A stretch of 64,000 nt of DNA from Betaproteobacteria bacterium (GCA_021373185.1 JAJFTF010000024.1:310001-374000), one strand, 5' to 3'. Positions 1 through 9,528 are shown, counted from the stretch's first letter. A program made the numbers and translations. The notes: a model not told the origin generated them from the sequence alone.

Positions 1-1180
1 CACCCGGACAACGCTCCAGCACCGCCTCCACCGCTTGCGGATGAACATTGACGCCGCCGCTGACCAGCATGTCGTCATGACGGCCCAACACGTTCAAGCG
101 CCCCTGCTCGTCCAGACAACCAAAATCGCCGCTGACAAACCAGCCACTGTCCAATCCTTGCCCAGGCCGATGCTGCGGATTGGCATAGCCCGCCATGACT
201 GCGCCGCCCCGGATGCGGATGCGACCGATACCGGAAGTGAGCTGGCCATCCTCGGCCACGATTTCCACATCAAACCCCGGCAAGGGCGCACCGACCTGGC
301 CGGGAATCCAGTCGCCGGTCAGCCCGCACAAAGTGGCGACCTGCGAACCGGTCTCTGACATGCCATAAGTGGCGCACAGCGGCCAGCCGGCAGCACGGGC
401 GCGCGCCGCCAGCGCTGCCGACAGCGGCCCGCCGCCGATCAGCGCATATTTGAGCGAAGGCGGCGGTGGCGAATCGCCACACGTATCCAGCAGCCGCGCC
501 AGCATGGCCGGCACCAGGGAGATATGGCTGATGCGATACGCCGCCAGATCCTGCCATACCCGCTGCGGATCGAAGCTTTCGTGCAGCACGGCGCTTGCAC
601 CTGCTTCCGCGCAGCGATATAAAATCGCCATGCCGCCGATGTGATAAAGCGGCAGGCAGGCCAGCCAGGCATCGCCCGCCGACAGCGGCAGGCTGCGGTT
701 AGAAGCCAGCGCGCCTGCCTCGAGGTTGGCGCCGCTCAGCATTACCGCTTTGGGCTCGCCCTGAGTACCGCTGGTGGCGATGAACAGTTCAATAACGCTC
801 TTCGTCCATGGCTCCGGCTCCGAGTTACCATCCGCCACGCAAGAAATGGCTTCGAGCAGCAACGCACTCGCATCCTCCCGCGCACCGGCGAGCCGAATCA
901 ACGTAGCGCGTCGCTCCGAGGCTAATGCGGGATTAAGCGGGAACAGGGCGCAACCGAGCCACGAAGCGACGTAAGCGGACAACGCCACCACCTCCGTCGA
1001 GTCGGACTGCAACGCCAGAACCTCTCCAGTCCGCACGCCGCGGCTTTGCAAATAACCGGCCAGCGCGGCAACACGCTCAAGCAGTTCGCGGCAAATATAG
1101 GTGTGGTGTACGGCAACCAGCGCCACCGCCCCGGGGTGCCGAGCGGCAGAACGAATCAGCCGGGAAGCGAGCAGGTTCAA
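1..1180 (-). CDS. menE: o-succinylbenzoate-CoA ligase (MenE), 3' part cut by window edge
   Basis: AMP-forming acyl-CoA ligase that activates o-succinylbenzoate to its CoA thioester in menaquinone synthesis. The reverse-strand reading shows the adenylate-forming signature FIATSGTQGEPKAVMLSG, then the YGMSETGS motif and the SGDFG and GRHDDMLVSGG motifs of the family. The C-terminal lysine domain runs off the left edge. The start is uncertain: an in-frame stop lies just upstream inside ubiE, and the only plausible start after it is a TTG at 1180, without a clear ribosome binding site. It directly follows ubiE on the same strand. With menA, menB and menC upstream of nosZ, the MenE assignment is favoured over a generic acyl-CoA ligase. 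Confidence 0.85.
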   Translation of the reverse strand, partial: MNLLASRLIRSAARHPGAVALVAVHHTYICRELLERVAALAGYLQSRGVRTGEVLALQSDSTEVVALSAYVASWLGCALFPLNPALASERRATLIRLAGAREDASALLLEAISCVADGNSEPEPWTKSVIELFIATSGTQGEPKAVMLSGANLEAGALASNRSLPLSAGDAWLACLPLYHIGGMAILYRCAEAGASAVLHESFDPQRVWQDLAAYRISHISLVPAMLARLLDTCGDSPPPPSLKYALIGGGPLSAALAARARAAGWPLCATYGMSETGSQVATLCGLTGDWIPGQVGAPLPGFDVEIVAEDGQLTSGIGRIRIRGGAVMAGYANPQHRPGQGLDSGWFVSGDFGCLDEQGRLNVLGRHDDMLVSGGVNVHPQAVEAVLERCPG

Positions 1181-1200
1181 GGCGGGGAAGGGGGCCGGGG

Positions 1201-1923
1201 CTATGCAGCCTTGGTGCCGCTATGCAGGCAGGCAATGCCGAAGGTCAGGTTACGGTAATGCACCTCGGCAAAACCGGCCTGTTCCATGGCCAATTTGAAG
1301 GCTTTCTGATCCGGGAAACGGCGGATCGATTCGACCAGATAAGTGTAGGCCTCGGGTTCGCGCGCGATCCATGCGCCGAGACGGGGAATCACCGCGAAAG
1401 AAAACAGGTCGTAAAACGGCTTGACCGGCGCCCATGGGCGGGAAAATTCCAGGCAAAGGAAACGACCGCCCGGCTTGAGGACGCGCCGGATTTCGGTCAG
1501 CGCAGCTTCCAGGCTGGTGACGTTGCGGATGCCGAAAGCGATGGTCAGAGTATCCACCGAAGCAGAATCCAGCGGGATATTTTCGCCGCTGCCGGCGATC
1601 CATTCGACGTGGCGAATACCTCTTTCGCGACCGACGCCCATCATTGCCATGCTCGGATCGCACACCAACACATGACGGTCATCACCCGCCATCAGATTGG
1701 CGACATCGCCAGTGCCGCCAGCCAGGTCAACGATGACCTGGCCCGCCTGCGGATTGGCCGCATGCACCAGGGTGCGTTTCCACAACCGGTGAATGCCGAA
1801 GCTCATGACGTCGTTCATCAGGTCGTAGCGGCGGGCAACGCCGGTGAACACCCGACGGATGCGTGCCCGCCTTTCGTCTTGCTCTACTTGCTGGTAACCG
1901 AAGGTATGGGATAGATCGGGCAT
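1201..1923 (-). CDS. ubiE: Demethylmenaquinone/2-polyprenyl-benzoquinol C-methyltransferase (UbiE/MenG)
   Basis: SAM-dependent methyltransferase of 240 residues that adds the ring methyl in menaquinone and ubiquinone synthesis. It has the family motifs YDLMNDVMSFGIHRLWKR near residue 35, VIDLAGGTGDVA (SAM site, about 63-75) and FGIRNV near 130. In E. coli the enzyme serves both quinones. Here it sits between nosY and menE, which ties it to the menaquinone branch, although a betaproteobacterium would also need it for ubiquinone. A palindromic repeat (1939-2002) separates it from nosY. Confidence 0.95.
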   Translation of the reverse strand: MPDLSHTFGYQQVEQDERRARIRRVFTGVARRYDLMNDVMSFGIHRLWKRTLVHAANPQAGQVIVDLAGGTGDVANLMAGDDRHVLVCDPSMAMMGVGRERGIRHVEWIAGSGENIPLDSASVDTLTIAFGIRNVTSLEAALTEIRRVLKPGGRFLCLEFSRPWAPVKPFYDLFSFAVIPRLGAWIAREPEAYTYLVESIRRFPDQKAFKLAMEQAGFAEVHYRNLTFGIACLHSGTKAA

Positions 1924-1938
1924 GGAGGAAAAATCCTT

Positions 1939-2002
1939 ACCGCAAAGGCGCGAAGAAAAACCAAACTCTTGCGCTTCCTTTGCGTCTTCGCGCCTTTGCG
2001 GT
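1939..2002. repeat. Palindromic repeat, family A copy 1
   Basis: Perfect 18-bp inverted repeat: ACCGCAAAGGCGCGAAGA at 1939-1956 and its reverse complement at 1985-2002, with a 28-nt centre. It lies between nosY and ubiE. The same arm sequence recurs at 27015-27086 and 50282-50347. Transcribed RNA would fold into a long hairpin. Confidence 0.9.
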
Positions 2003-2020
2003 TTGTTTTCTGGAAAACCT

Positions 2021-2848
2021 TTACGGCAGGTCGCCGCGACGGAACAACTGGAAACCCAGTGCAGCCGTTATCGTGCCCAATATTGCCGGGTAAATCAAAG
2101 CATAGACCTTGAACAACGGGCCGCCGAAATAATCGAAAATGACATAGGCTGCCGGCCCGATCACGACCAACTGCGGATCGAACAGCATCAACGCGGCAGT
2201 GCGGAATACCTGCAACGGATTGACCAGAGCGAGGGCGACCGCCGCTTCCGGCGGAAGGTGTCCCTGAATCATGATGCCCAGCAGAATCAGATCGAGGAAC
2301 AGCAACATCACCAGCCAGACCAGGAATGCAGCGCCCTGGGCGACATCGATTGAGCGCGCCATGGTCGAAATCAACATGGCGATGCCGAGAAAGCACCAAG
2401 ACATGGAGGCCAGCAAGCCGGTGTAATAAAGGAACATTTCCCAAGGCACTTCGACATCCTTGATCATCGCCCAGCCGGCCGCAGCCGCCATCGCCGCAAA
2501 AACCGGCAGGAACACCACCAGGTAACGCCCGACGATCTTGCCCCAGAACCAGGATGACAATGAAACCGGCAAGGACAGCAGGTACTCGAATACGCCGGCT
2601 TCGCGGTCGCCCGCCACGGAGCGCACCGTGGTAATCAGCACGAAGATCGGCAGAATCGCCATCGACAACTGGATGTAGGTCACCAGCAGCCGCGACAATC
2701 CGATGAAACCGAGCACGCGCGATTCGGTCAGACCGAAAGCAAACAGTAGCGCGACGATGCCGCCGAACACCAGGGTGTAAATCATGAACCAGCGCGCGCG
2801 CAAGGATTCTACGATGTCGAGTTTAGCCGTGAACCAGAGATGTTTCAT
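2021..2848 (-). CDS. nosY: NosY, ABC transporter permease for copper-site assembly
   Basis: Membrane protein of 275 residues with about six hydrophobic segments (around residues 20-40, 55-78, 105-125, 138-160, 170-192 and 245-265) and the AGDREAGVFEYLLSLPVS loop typical of ABC-2/NosY permeases. It pairs with the ATPase NosF, and with NosD it forms the NosDFY complex that supplies the CuZ centre of NosZ. It follows nosL after a gap of about 24 bp and is the last recognisable nos gene. Confidence 0.92.
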   Translation of the reverse strand: MKHLWFTAKLDIVESLRARWFMIYTLVFGGIVALLFAFGLTESRVLGFIGLSRLLVTYIQLSMAILPIFVLITTVRSVAGDREAGVFEYLLSLPVSLSSWFWGKIVGRYLVVFLPVFAAMAAAAGWAMIKDVEVPWEMFLYYTGLLASMSWCFLGIAMLISTMARSIDVAQGAAFLVWLVMLLFLDLILLGIMIQGHLPPEAAVALALVNPLQVFRTAALMLFDPQLVVIGPAAYVIFDYFGGPLFKVYALIYPAILGTITAALGFQLFRRGDLP

Positions 2849-2872
2849 ATTTTGATCTTTAATTTTCGCGGG

Positions 2873-3304
2873 TTATTTATCTTTGGCCAGCAATTGTTTC
2901 CTGGCCTCGTCGAAGCTGATGCTGCCGAAATCGCCTTCGGACGTTGCACCGTAACCGAAGCCCATCGGCGTGCGCTTGCCGGTGACATAGCGGACGGCAC
3001 GGGCATCCAGCCATTTGCCGGTGCGGAAATCGGCTACCCAGATTTCCATGTTCGCGTCGTTGCCCCAGGACTGCTTCTTAAGCCATGAAACCGCGCAGCC
3101 GATATCATCAAATTTGACAACCTGCTTTTTCGGGCCGCCACGCACCTCAACAGCATAATGCCGGTCACTGAGCGCCATGCCGCAGTGAGCGCAAATATCG
3201 CGATCCCACTTGACTTCGACCGGCCCGGTTTCCGGCGTTCGCGAGCAGGCGGCCAAAAACAATAATGCGATACCGAGCAGAAATGTCCGTACAAATGTAC
3301 TCAT
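2873..3304 (-). CDS. nosL: NosL, copper-binding lipoprotein
   Basis: Protein of 143 residues with a lipoprotein signal ending LLFLAACS, so it should be anchored on the periplasmic side. The CAHCGMALSD motif near residue 38 is the NosL Cu(I)-binding hallmark, followed by the FDDIGCAV region. NosL passes copper to NosD for CuZ assembly. It lies between nosF and nosY with short spacing, consistent with one transcript. Confidence 0.93.
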   Translation of the reverse strand: MSTFVRTFLLGIALLFLAACSRTPETGPVEVKWDRDICAHCGMALSDRHYAVEVRGGPKKQVVKFDDIGCAVSWLKKQSWGNDANMEIWVADFRTGKWLDARAVRYVTGKRTPMGFGYGATSEGDFGSISFDEARKQLLAKDK

Positions 3305-3313
3305 TACTGATTC

Positions 3314-4183
3314 TTACTGATTTCCGCTTGATGCGGATTCGTCCATGGAAATTTTGGTGAGCAAGCCGACATAACGCGACAACATGCCCAGGAAGCGCAG
3401 GCGATCCGGACCGGCAATCAGACCTTCCCATTCTGTGCCATTACCCACGTCGCGGAATCCCCAACCCGACAGCGCCTTGGCAATAGCCGCTTCGGGGCGA
3501 CGCAGCGCCAGGCGGCAAACCAGCTTGCCGGAGAGCGAAGCGTCGTCATCGACGCGATCATCCAGCACCACCTTGCCGCGATCCATCTCCAGTACGCGGT
3601 TGACCAGAGAGGCCACCTCGTCCAGACGATGGCTCGAAATCAGCATGGTGGTATTTTCCAGCCGTTCCGCCAGCAGCTCGAAGAAAATGTGGCGCGCATC
3701 GGGGTCGAGGTTGGCGGCGGGCTCATCCATCACCAGGATATTGGTGTCGCGCCCCATGGCAATGGAGATCAGCAGTTTCTGCTTCATGCCGCCGGACAGT
3801 TTGACGAACGGCAAGCGGGATATCTTCCGCAGGTCGAGCCCAAGGCGGGTGGCGACATCTTCCATGCGTTTCTGCTCGCTGTTACACAGTGCCGCCGCAA
3901 AGCCGACCAACTGGCTGACAGGCATTTTCAGCGGGGGTGGCAATTGCGGCACAAAGCCGATTTTTTGCAGCACCTTGCTGCGTTCGCTGCGCGGCACCAG
4001 GCCATTTACCGTGACCACGCCATTGTGGGTGTACTGGCCAAGCAGACAGCGGATCAGTGTGGTTTTTCCTGCGCCATTGGAACCGACCAGCGCAATCCTC
4101 TCGCCGAGTTCTATTTTCAGATCGACATTATCGAGGACCTGGTTGCGCTTGAAGGTTTTTGAAACGTGGCTAAATTGGATCAT
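3314..4183 (-). CDS. nosF: NosF, ABC transporter ATPase
   Basis: ATP-binding subunit of 289 residues with Walker A GSNGAGKTT near residue 35, the signature LSGGMKQK near 130, Walker B NILVMDEPAANLDPD near 150 and the H-loop LISSHR. It energises the NosDFY complex needed for NosZ copper-site maturation. The C-terminal 80 residues form the extra domain usual after the ATPase core. It is followed 9 bp later by nosL. Confidence 0.93.
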   Translation of the reverse strand: MIQFSHVSKTFKRNQVLDNVDLKIELGERIALVGSNGAGKTTLIRCLLGQYTHNGVVTVNGLVPRSERSKVLQKIGFVPQLPPPLKMPVSQLVGFAAALCNSEQKRMEDVATRLGLDLRKISRLPFVKLSGGMKQKLLISIAMGRDTNILVMDEPAANLDPDARHIFFELLAERLENTTMLISSHRLDEVASLVNRVLEMDRGKVVLDDRVDDDASLSGKLVCRLALRRPEAAIAKALSGWGFRDVGNGTEWEGLIAGPDRLRFLGMLSRYVGLLTKISMDESASSGNQ

Positions 4184-4208
4184 TTTCAGTATGGCTCTTC
4201 ACGGATTC

Positions 4209-5180
4209 CTACATTATCTTTCTCAGGCCCTTGATCTCGAACGTCAGCGCTCCACTCGGGCAAACATCGATGCACATGCCACAGCGGGTGCAATCTGCAC
4301 CGATGTCCAGTTGAGCAGCCGGCGCCCGGCCCTTGACGACACAATCCAGTACATGCGGCACTTCGCAGACTTTGCGGCATTCACCTTCATGATGACAGTT
4401 GGCCAGCTTGTAAGTGACATGCAAGGGCGAAAACACGCCGACAATGCCGTAGGTCAGACCAATCGGGCATACGTAACGACACCAGGCGCGCCGCGAATAG
4501 AATACCTCAAACAGCAGCAGCAATGCGACCCAACCCAATGCCAGGCCAGGGCCGTAGATCAGCGCTCGGCTCACTATGCCGACCGGCGAAATGGTTTCAA
4601 AGACCGTATAGCCGGTAACAACCGCCATCAGGGCGAACAGCACCCAGAATATCGTGCGCACGCCGCGATGGAAGGCGTGATCGGATATCTTCTTTTTCTC
4701 GACCAGATAAACGTGCAGGCGCTCGGCGTTTTCCGCCAGGAAATGATAGGGGCAGACCCAGGAACAAAAAGTGCGGCCACCAGCCAACAACCACAATACC
4801 AAGACCGTGCCGGTACCGATAAACAAATTGACGATGATGTGCTTGTGCGCCAGCATCACCTGCAGTGCCGAATTCAAATCGATCAGATGAAAACCCAACA
4901 GGCGCGAGGCCGTCAGCGCACCCTCGAGAATCTGGATATCCAGCCAGAAAGACACGGTAAAAAACAGGTTGATCACCAGCAGCGTAATCCAGCGCCGCTT
5001 GAGCCAGACACCTTTCTTTTGATGAGCCCGAGCCTCAAGCTTGAGTGCATCAAAATCCAGCGTTTCGCTTTTCTTGTAAAAATGGATAGTTTTGGCTTCT
5101 TCGGTAAATTCGGATGCCTCCGCTTTGCGCGGCTCGCCACCCAGCATCACCCTGACCGATTCCCAATATTTATTCGCCAT
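4209..5180 (-). CDS. nosH: NosH, NapH-like membrane quinol dehydrogenase subunit
   Basis: Protein of 323 residues with several membrane segments (from about residue 65), the two CxxxCP loops FCSWVCPYHF and WCRYVCPIGL typical of NapH-type proteins, and a C-terminal 4Fe-4S cluster motif CTRCGMCIDVCP. NapH homologues with NapG oxidise menaquinol and pass electrons to the periplasm. The start overlaps the nosG stop (GTGATG); the ATG at 5180 is chosen, with GTG at 5183 possible. No nosR is present, so NosGH is the likely electron entry point. Confidence 0.9.
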   Translation of the reverse strand: MANKYWESVRVMLGGEPRKAEASEFTEEAKTIHFYKKSETLDFDALKLEARAHQKKGVWLKRRWITLLVINLFFTVSFWLDIQILEGALTASRLLGFHLIDLNSALQVMLAHKHIIVNLFIGTGTVLVLWLLAGGRTFCSWVCPYHFLAENAERLHVYLVEKKKISDHAFHRGVRTIFWVLFALMAVVTGYTVFETISPVGIVSRALIYGPGLALGWVALLLLFEVFYSRRAWCRYVCPIGLTYGIVGVFSPLHVTYKLANCHHEGECRKVCEVPHVLDCVVKGRAPAAQLDIGADCTRCGMCIDVCPSGALTFEIKGLRKIM

Positions 5181-6025
5181 CACGCACTCCAGCCTACGCG
5201 AGCATCCACGACGATCGCCGCAGGTTCAACCGGACAGATCATTTCACACACGCCGCAGCCGAGGCAGGGCTCATGCACTACCGGCGTCATGCGCTTGTTT
5301 CCGTCTTTATCCACGACCGGCTCCAGGGAAATCGCGCCTTTGATCGGGCAGGTACGCACGCACAAATCGCATAACGGCAGGTCGAATGGATGCTCGCTCA
5401 AATGAATCGGCTTCCAGCGATCCACTTCAATGAACCGCATTTTTGCCTTGAAATCGGCTCCACGCGCCTGACCTTTAAAACCTTTGCCCTGAACTGCCAG
5501 ACAGGCTTCCGGCCGCGCCAGACGCGCCAATCCGGTGCGCTCCTTCAGATTCAGGGTCGGCTCCGGGTCTTTTTCCTTGGCCAGCAATATGGGCGGGTTC
5601 GCCACTTTCATCTCGCCGCGCGTCGGCATATAAACCGGTTTTTTATACACCAGAGCGCCGGTGGGGCAAGCCAGGATGCACTGCACTGCATCGCAAGAGA
5701 AATCGCATGCCTGGCTGCGCGAGTCGATATAAGGCACGCCCACGCCGAAGCCGTGATCCATGTCGTCGAGTTTGATCGCCTGCACCGGGCAGACCTGGAC
5801 GCACTGGCCGCACTTGATACAGGATGAAAGGAAATCCTGCTCTTCGAGCGCGCCAGGTGGCCGCATACGCACACGCCAAGCGCTTGCCACCGGGATATAG
5901 CCCAGTGTCGAAACACCCAGCACAGCCGCGCCCAATATCATCGTACGCAGGAACTTGCGACGCTCCTCAAGCTTGCGCTTGTTGACCACCCCGGTTGGGG
6001 CTGCCGGTTTTTTTTCAGTCGTCAC
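5180..6025 (-). CDS. nosG: NosG, NapG-like periplasmic ferredoxin
   Basis: Iron-sulfur protein of 281 residues with four 4Fe-4S sites: CIKCGQCVQVCP near residue 70, a variant CDFSCDAVQCILACP near 107, CDLCVRTCP near 222 and CLGCGVCEMICP near 255. The N-terminus has a twin-arginine motif ERRKFLR before a hydrophobic segment, so export is probably by Tat. It should relay electrons from NosH to the periplasmic cytochromes encoded upstream. It overlaps nosD by a few bases and nosH at its stop, indicating translational coupling. Confidence 0.92.
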   Translation of the reverse strand: MTTEKKPAAPTGVVNKRKLEERRKFLRTMILGAAVLGVSTLGYIPVASAWRVRMRPPGALEEQDFLSSCIKCGQCVQVCPVQAIKLDDMDHGFGVGVPYIDSRSQACDFSCDAVQCILACPTGALVYKKPVYMPTRGEMKVANPPILLAKEKDPEPTLNLKERTGLARLARPEACLAVQGKGFKGQARGADFKAKMRFIEVDRWKPIHLSEHPFDLPLCDLCVRTCPIKGAISLEPVVDKDGNKRMTPVVHEPCLGCGVCEMICPVEPAAIVVDARVGWSA

Positions 6026-7455
6026 TTTCGTGCCTTCCTCGGCATGTGAAACAGGGGCGCATCATCGCGCAGAATCAATTGAGGGCTGGAAAAAGGAGCC
6101 AAGCGCTCAAGAAAATCGATTGCTTCCATCAACGGCGCATTCTTGAAAAACCGTGCGTACGGCATTTCCATCCAGATTCTATCAGCATAAGCGTAGAGGT
6201 CGTACGGTGTATCGCCAATCCCATCATTATTGCGGTCGAACCCTTTATAGTCGTCCCAGTAATTCCCGTGCCAGATGTTGCTGCGCGATGTGCCGCCCCC
6301 GCCTACCGCCACATCGGTCAGGTTCCCCTCGAAAGTATTTCCGGTAAAGGAATTGCCCTCGCGGTCGCCGCTGTTGAACATAACGGCTATGCCATTAAAA
6401 GCAAAGCGATTGCCCTTGATCAGTATGGTCGAGCCCGGCTCATAAGGCGAAAGATCCGAACCGATCCCCGTCGCGCAATAAATTATTTCATTGTTCTCGA
6501 TGATCGAATTGCTGGACTCCTTGAATCCTATCGCCATCCCGGTTGCACCCATCGCATGGGATATCACATTGTTGCGCACCACCACGCCATCGGTGTACAT
6601 CATGTAAACGCCAACCGCGTTGTCATAATAATAATTATTATCGACGAGGTTATATTTATTGAACATGAAATGCAGCGAATAGCGACTGCGGACAGTTCTG
6701 TTTTTCCTGAAAATATTGTCGTTGGAATACCACGCCACGGTATCCCGCGAATCGTGAATGTAATTCGACTCTATCAGGTTGCCCATGCTGTACCAGAGGC
6801 GGATGGCATCTCCGCGCTCGCCCAGGTCGGTGCGCTTGGAGCGGATATCGTTGTTCCGGACAATATTGTTATTTGATTGCTTGAGGTCAATACCGAACAG
6901 GCAATCGTCGATGACCAGGTTTTCGATATAGTTGTTGTTGCCTCGCACATTCAGACAGGCGTCATCGGAATCATGCGATGAACCAGAGCCGGTGATGCGC
7001 AATCCGCGCAATGTCGAACTGTTGGCTTGCAACACGAATACGGTGCTTTTGTCGCCGCCATCAATGGTGACCTTGCCGCCGCCATCGATCACGATCGGCT
7101 TGTTCACTACCACCGGCCCGGCATAGAGCCCCGGTTTCGGTTTAAGGATGCCGCCAGCGGGCGTATCATCCACCAGTTTTTGAAATGGCGGCAAGCGATG
7201 AATGCGACGGTCACGCTCGGCGAGCGGCACCAGCACCATGGGTTTGTCTACATCCACGCGCGGCGCAGATGAGCCCATATCGGAATTGCCATTGGCACTG
7301 GCCTCAAAAGCCATGCCTGCCGATATCGGCGCCACTGCCAGCAAGATCCAGGCACAAGCTGTTCGCAAACGGTTAGTCACAGGCTCAACTTTAATGTGGG
7401 TATGTTTCAAGGATTCACAAAACCCCCACTCGCACAGCAAGCGGGGATTGCGCAT
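6022..7455 (-). CDS. nosD: NosD, periplasmic copper-site assembly protein
   Basis: Protein of 477 residues made of right-handed beta-helix repeats rich in N-x-I and asparagine ladders (residues about 110-400), as in NosD/CASH-domain proteins. It carries the LWYSMGNLIESNYIHDSRD and HFMFNKYN stretches conserved in NosD. It is exported (hydrophobic segment around residues 33-50) and receives copper for NosZ. The ATG at 7455 is chosen because AAGGGA lies 5 bases upstream; this leaves an unusually long 30-residue region before the hydrophobic core, so an internal GTG near 7380 is an alternative. Confidence 0.92.
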   Translation of the reverse strand: MRNPRLLCEWGFCESLKHTHIKVEPVTNRLRTACAWILLAVAPISAGMAFEASANGNSDMGSSAPRVDVDKPMVLVPLAERDRRIHRLPPFQKLVDDTPAGGILKPKPGLYAGPVVVNKPIVIDGGGKVTIDGGDKSTVFVLQANSSTLRGLRITGSGSSHDSDDACLNVRGNNNYIENLVIDDCLFGIDLKQSNNNIVRNNDIRSKRTDLGERGDAIRLWYSMGNLIESNYIHDSRDTVAWYSNDNIFRKNRTVRSRYSLHFMFNKYNLVDNNYYYDNAVGVYMMYTDGVVVRNNVISHAMGATGMAIGFKESSNSIIENNEIIYCATGIGSDLSPYEPGSTILIKGNRFAFNGIAVMFNSGDREGNSFTGNTFEGNLTDVAVGGGGTSRSNIWHGNYWDDYKGFDRNNDGIGDTPYDLYAYADRIWMEMPYARFFKNAPLMEAIDFLERLAPFSSPQLILRDDAPLFHMPRKARK

Positions 7456-7464
7456 TTTATCCCT

Positions 7465-8430
7465 TTAGCCCTGCTCTTCCCGCATCATTTTGCGGCGAAT
7501 CAGAAGCGCCACGAACAAGGCAGCGCCTTGAAGCGTCAGCATGGCATAACCGTAGTAAGGATAGGAATAGGTGCTGAACTGTGCCACCTTGCCCTCACCG
7601 AATACCGTCGGCATGAATGGCTTGACCGTAAACGCACCCCATGGATGCATGTTATGGCCGAAAAACCACAACCAACCGGCATAATCCAGCACAAAGAAAA
7701 CTGGAAGCAACGCGGGAACCAGTGCCAGCAGCAAGCTGAAACCGCGAATCTTCCACACCCCCAGCATGACGATCAGCATGGCCACCACCAATCCGCCAAC
7801 TGCCGCCTTGGTCGCCATTTTCAGATTGGCCGTCCAACGCTCCAACACTTCCGGCTGATTAAAGAAAGTGCTTGCCTCATGGTAATAATGGTCGGCAAAT
7901 TGATTCAATTGCCCCAGAACAAACTGGTCAACTATCATCCAGGCAGTAACGGCAGCGAAGCCGACGCCCAGAATCAACAACTGGCTTCTGCGCTTTACTG
8001 CCATGAACGCCAACAACATCACGGCAAAAAATCCGAAGAAGAACTTCGACATCGGCACTTCTACCGGCGCACCGGTATCGATCGGATACATGCCGACATA
8101 GTGGTTGATGGTGTTCATTTCATGGACGCAGTTCAAACCGACTTGCGTGGCGCCTTTTTGCCCACTCCGTTCGGCGATGTCGTCGCCCAGGTCTGCCTGC
8201 AGGATTTCGCTCGCGTGGGAATCCTTGGTCTGCGCGGGTTCCTTGCAACCGTTAAATACGCCATTAAAATGAAAATGGATGCGTATGCCATCGGGAAAAG
8301 CCTCTTTAGGGTAGTTCGGCGCAGTCAGCGATACCCACCATATAGGCGAAAAATAAGCCGCAACCATAAGCAGCAGAGCGGCTGAAGTTAGCGCTCTGAC
8401 CCACCAAATCTGATCTTTTCCGACATTCAT
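7465..8430 (-). CDS. nosB: NosB-like integral membrane protein of the clade II nos cluster
   Basis: Protein of 321 residues with a first membrane segment at about 10-30, a periplasmic loop of about 100 residues containing two cysteines, and at least four further membrane segments. Its position between the cytochromes and nosD matches nosB, a gene of unknown function found in clade II nos clusters. The ATG at 8430 is used, with GGTGGG 7 bases upstream. No cofactor motif is visible; the lumenal NGVFNGC and LNCVHEMN cysteines could pair. Confidence 0.75.
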   Translation of the reverse strand: MNVGKDQIWWVRALTSAALLLMVAAYFSPIWWVSLTAPNYPKEAFPDGIRIHFHFNGVFNGCKEPAQTKDSHASEILQADLGDDIAERSGQKGATQVGLNCVHEMNTINHYVGMYPIDTGAPVEVPMSKFFFGFFAVMLLAFMAVKRRSQLLILGVGFAAVTAWMIVDQFVLGQLNQFADHYYHEASTFFNQPEVLERWTANLKMATKAAVGGLVVAMLIVMLGVWKIRGFSLLLALVPALLPVFFVLDYAGWLWFFGHNMHPWGAFTVKPFMPTVFGEGKVAQFSTYSYPYYGYAMLTLQGAALFVALLIRRKMMREEQG

Positions 8431-8565
8431 TGTTAAACCCACCTTGTTGAATTGGGTGTATACCCGCAGGCGTCAAGCCACCCCCAAAAGACATTGCCTT
8501 ACCTTGTCTTGGCAGCCAATTCGTTACTTTATAATATGTTGTGACGCTTATATTTCTTTTGATAA

Positions 8566-8597
8566 CTACAGAAGGCAGGTTCCCCCGCCTTCTGTAG
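8566..8597 (-). other. Hairpin in the cytochrome-nosB intergenic region
   Basis: Perfect 11-bp inverted repeat CTACAGAAGGC / GCCTTCTGTAG around a 10-nt loop, in the 210-bp gap between the diheme cytochrome gene and nosB. There is no T-run after it on the minus strand, so it is not a classical terminator. It may protect or process the mRNA. Confidence 0.7.
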
Positions 8598-8640
8598 ATT
8601 ATGCTTGCCGAAAAAAATTACTTTGGGCAACGACTGAATC

Positions 8641-9369
8641 TTATTTCTTTTTACCGCCCTTTTTCTCGGCGCACAGCGTGCCTGGCATGGTCAAGGTAGA
8701 CATATAAGTCACCACGCCATCCAGATCCTTGTCGCTGTATTTCTTCACGATCTTCACCATGTCCGGGTTGGCGTTACGACGCTTACCATCACGAATCTCG
8801 GTAACTTGGCGCAACATGTACTTGTAATGCTGACCAGCCAGAACAGGGTAAAACTTCGCCTTGTCGCCTTCGCCATGAACGCCATGGCAGGAGGTACACT
8901 CTTTCTTGTACAGATCTTCGCCATGTTTCAGAAGGGCAGGGTCGGTGGAGCCCATGCCATGTTCGCGCGGAATGCACAGAGTCTGAATGTAAGCGGACAC
9001 GTCAGCCAGTTCCTGCGCATCGCTCAGGGTCACGGCAAACGGGTACATGGTCGGGTTATCGCGCAGGCCGCCGCGAATATCGGCGATCTGCTTGATGATT
9101 ACGGTAGCATGCTGGCCAGCCAACTGCGGGAATGTACCATCGGGACGACCGGAACCGCTAGGTAAGTGGCATGCGCCGCACACTTCATAAGCTTCCTTGC
9201 CGTTCTTGGCGTCGCCCTTGAGTTTCAACGCCTCGATTTTTTCGCCTTCCTGAGCGTTCCATACATAGCCCTTTTCCTCGATGCCGCCTTTATGCGGCGC
9301 TGGCGCGCCGGCATATGCCACCAAGGGGGCAAAAGCCAAAATCAGTGCTACTGCTAATGTTTTTTTCAT
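8641..9369 (-). CDS. Diheme cytochrome c (c4-like), nos electron transfer
   Basis: Exported protein of 242 residues with a cleavable signal (ALILAFAPLVAYAGAPA) and two haem c sites, CGACH near residue 64 and CTSCH near 160, each followed by a class I cytochrome fold ending in a methionine ligand region. This is the c4 layout of two similar domains. Position in the cluster corresponds to nosC2, so it should carry electrons from NosG/H towards NosZ. It ends in a lysine-rich tail. Confidence 0.88.
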   Translation of the reverse strand: MKKTLAVALILAFAPLVAYAGAPAPHKGGIEEKGYVWNAQEGEKIEALKLKGDAKNGKEAYEVCGACHLPSGSGRPDGTFPQLAGQHATVIIKQIADIRGGLRDNPTMYPFAVTLSDAQELADVSAYIQTLCIPREHGMGSTDPALLKHGEDLYKKECTSCHGVHGEGDKAKFYPVLAGQHYKYMLRQVTEIRDGKRRNANPDMVKIVKKYSDKDLDGVVTYMSTLTMPGTLCAEKKGGKKK

Positions 9370-9528
9370 TTCGTTCCTTTCAATCGCATAAAAACCGACT
9401 TAAATTGTTCAGGAAATCCCCTGACCGCATTCTGCAGTATAGGCTGGAATATATCGGATGCAACCAGCTTGCCGCAATGATTTATATCAAGCCAGACGAC
9501 TTTCCCATTTCCCGCTGAAATCCCCGCA

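Noticed and set aside
3384..5405. Long open frame (673 codons) on the plus strand
   Set aside because: It lies antisense to nosF and nosH, whose products show clear ATPase and NapH motifs. The antisense translation has no family pattern and reflects GC-rich codon bias.
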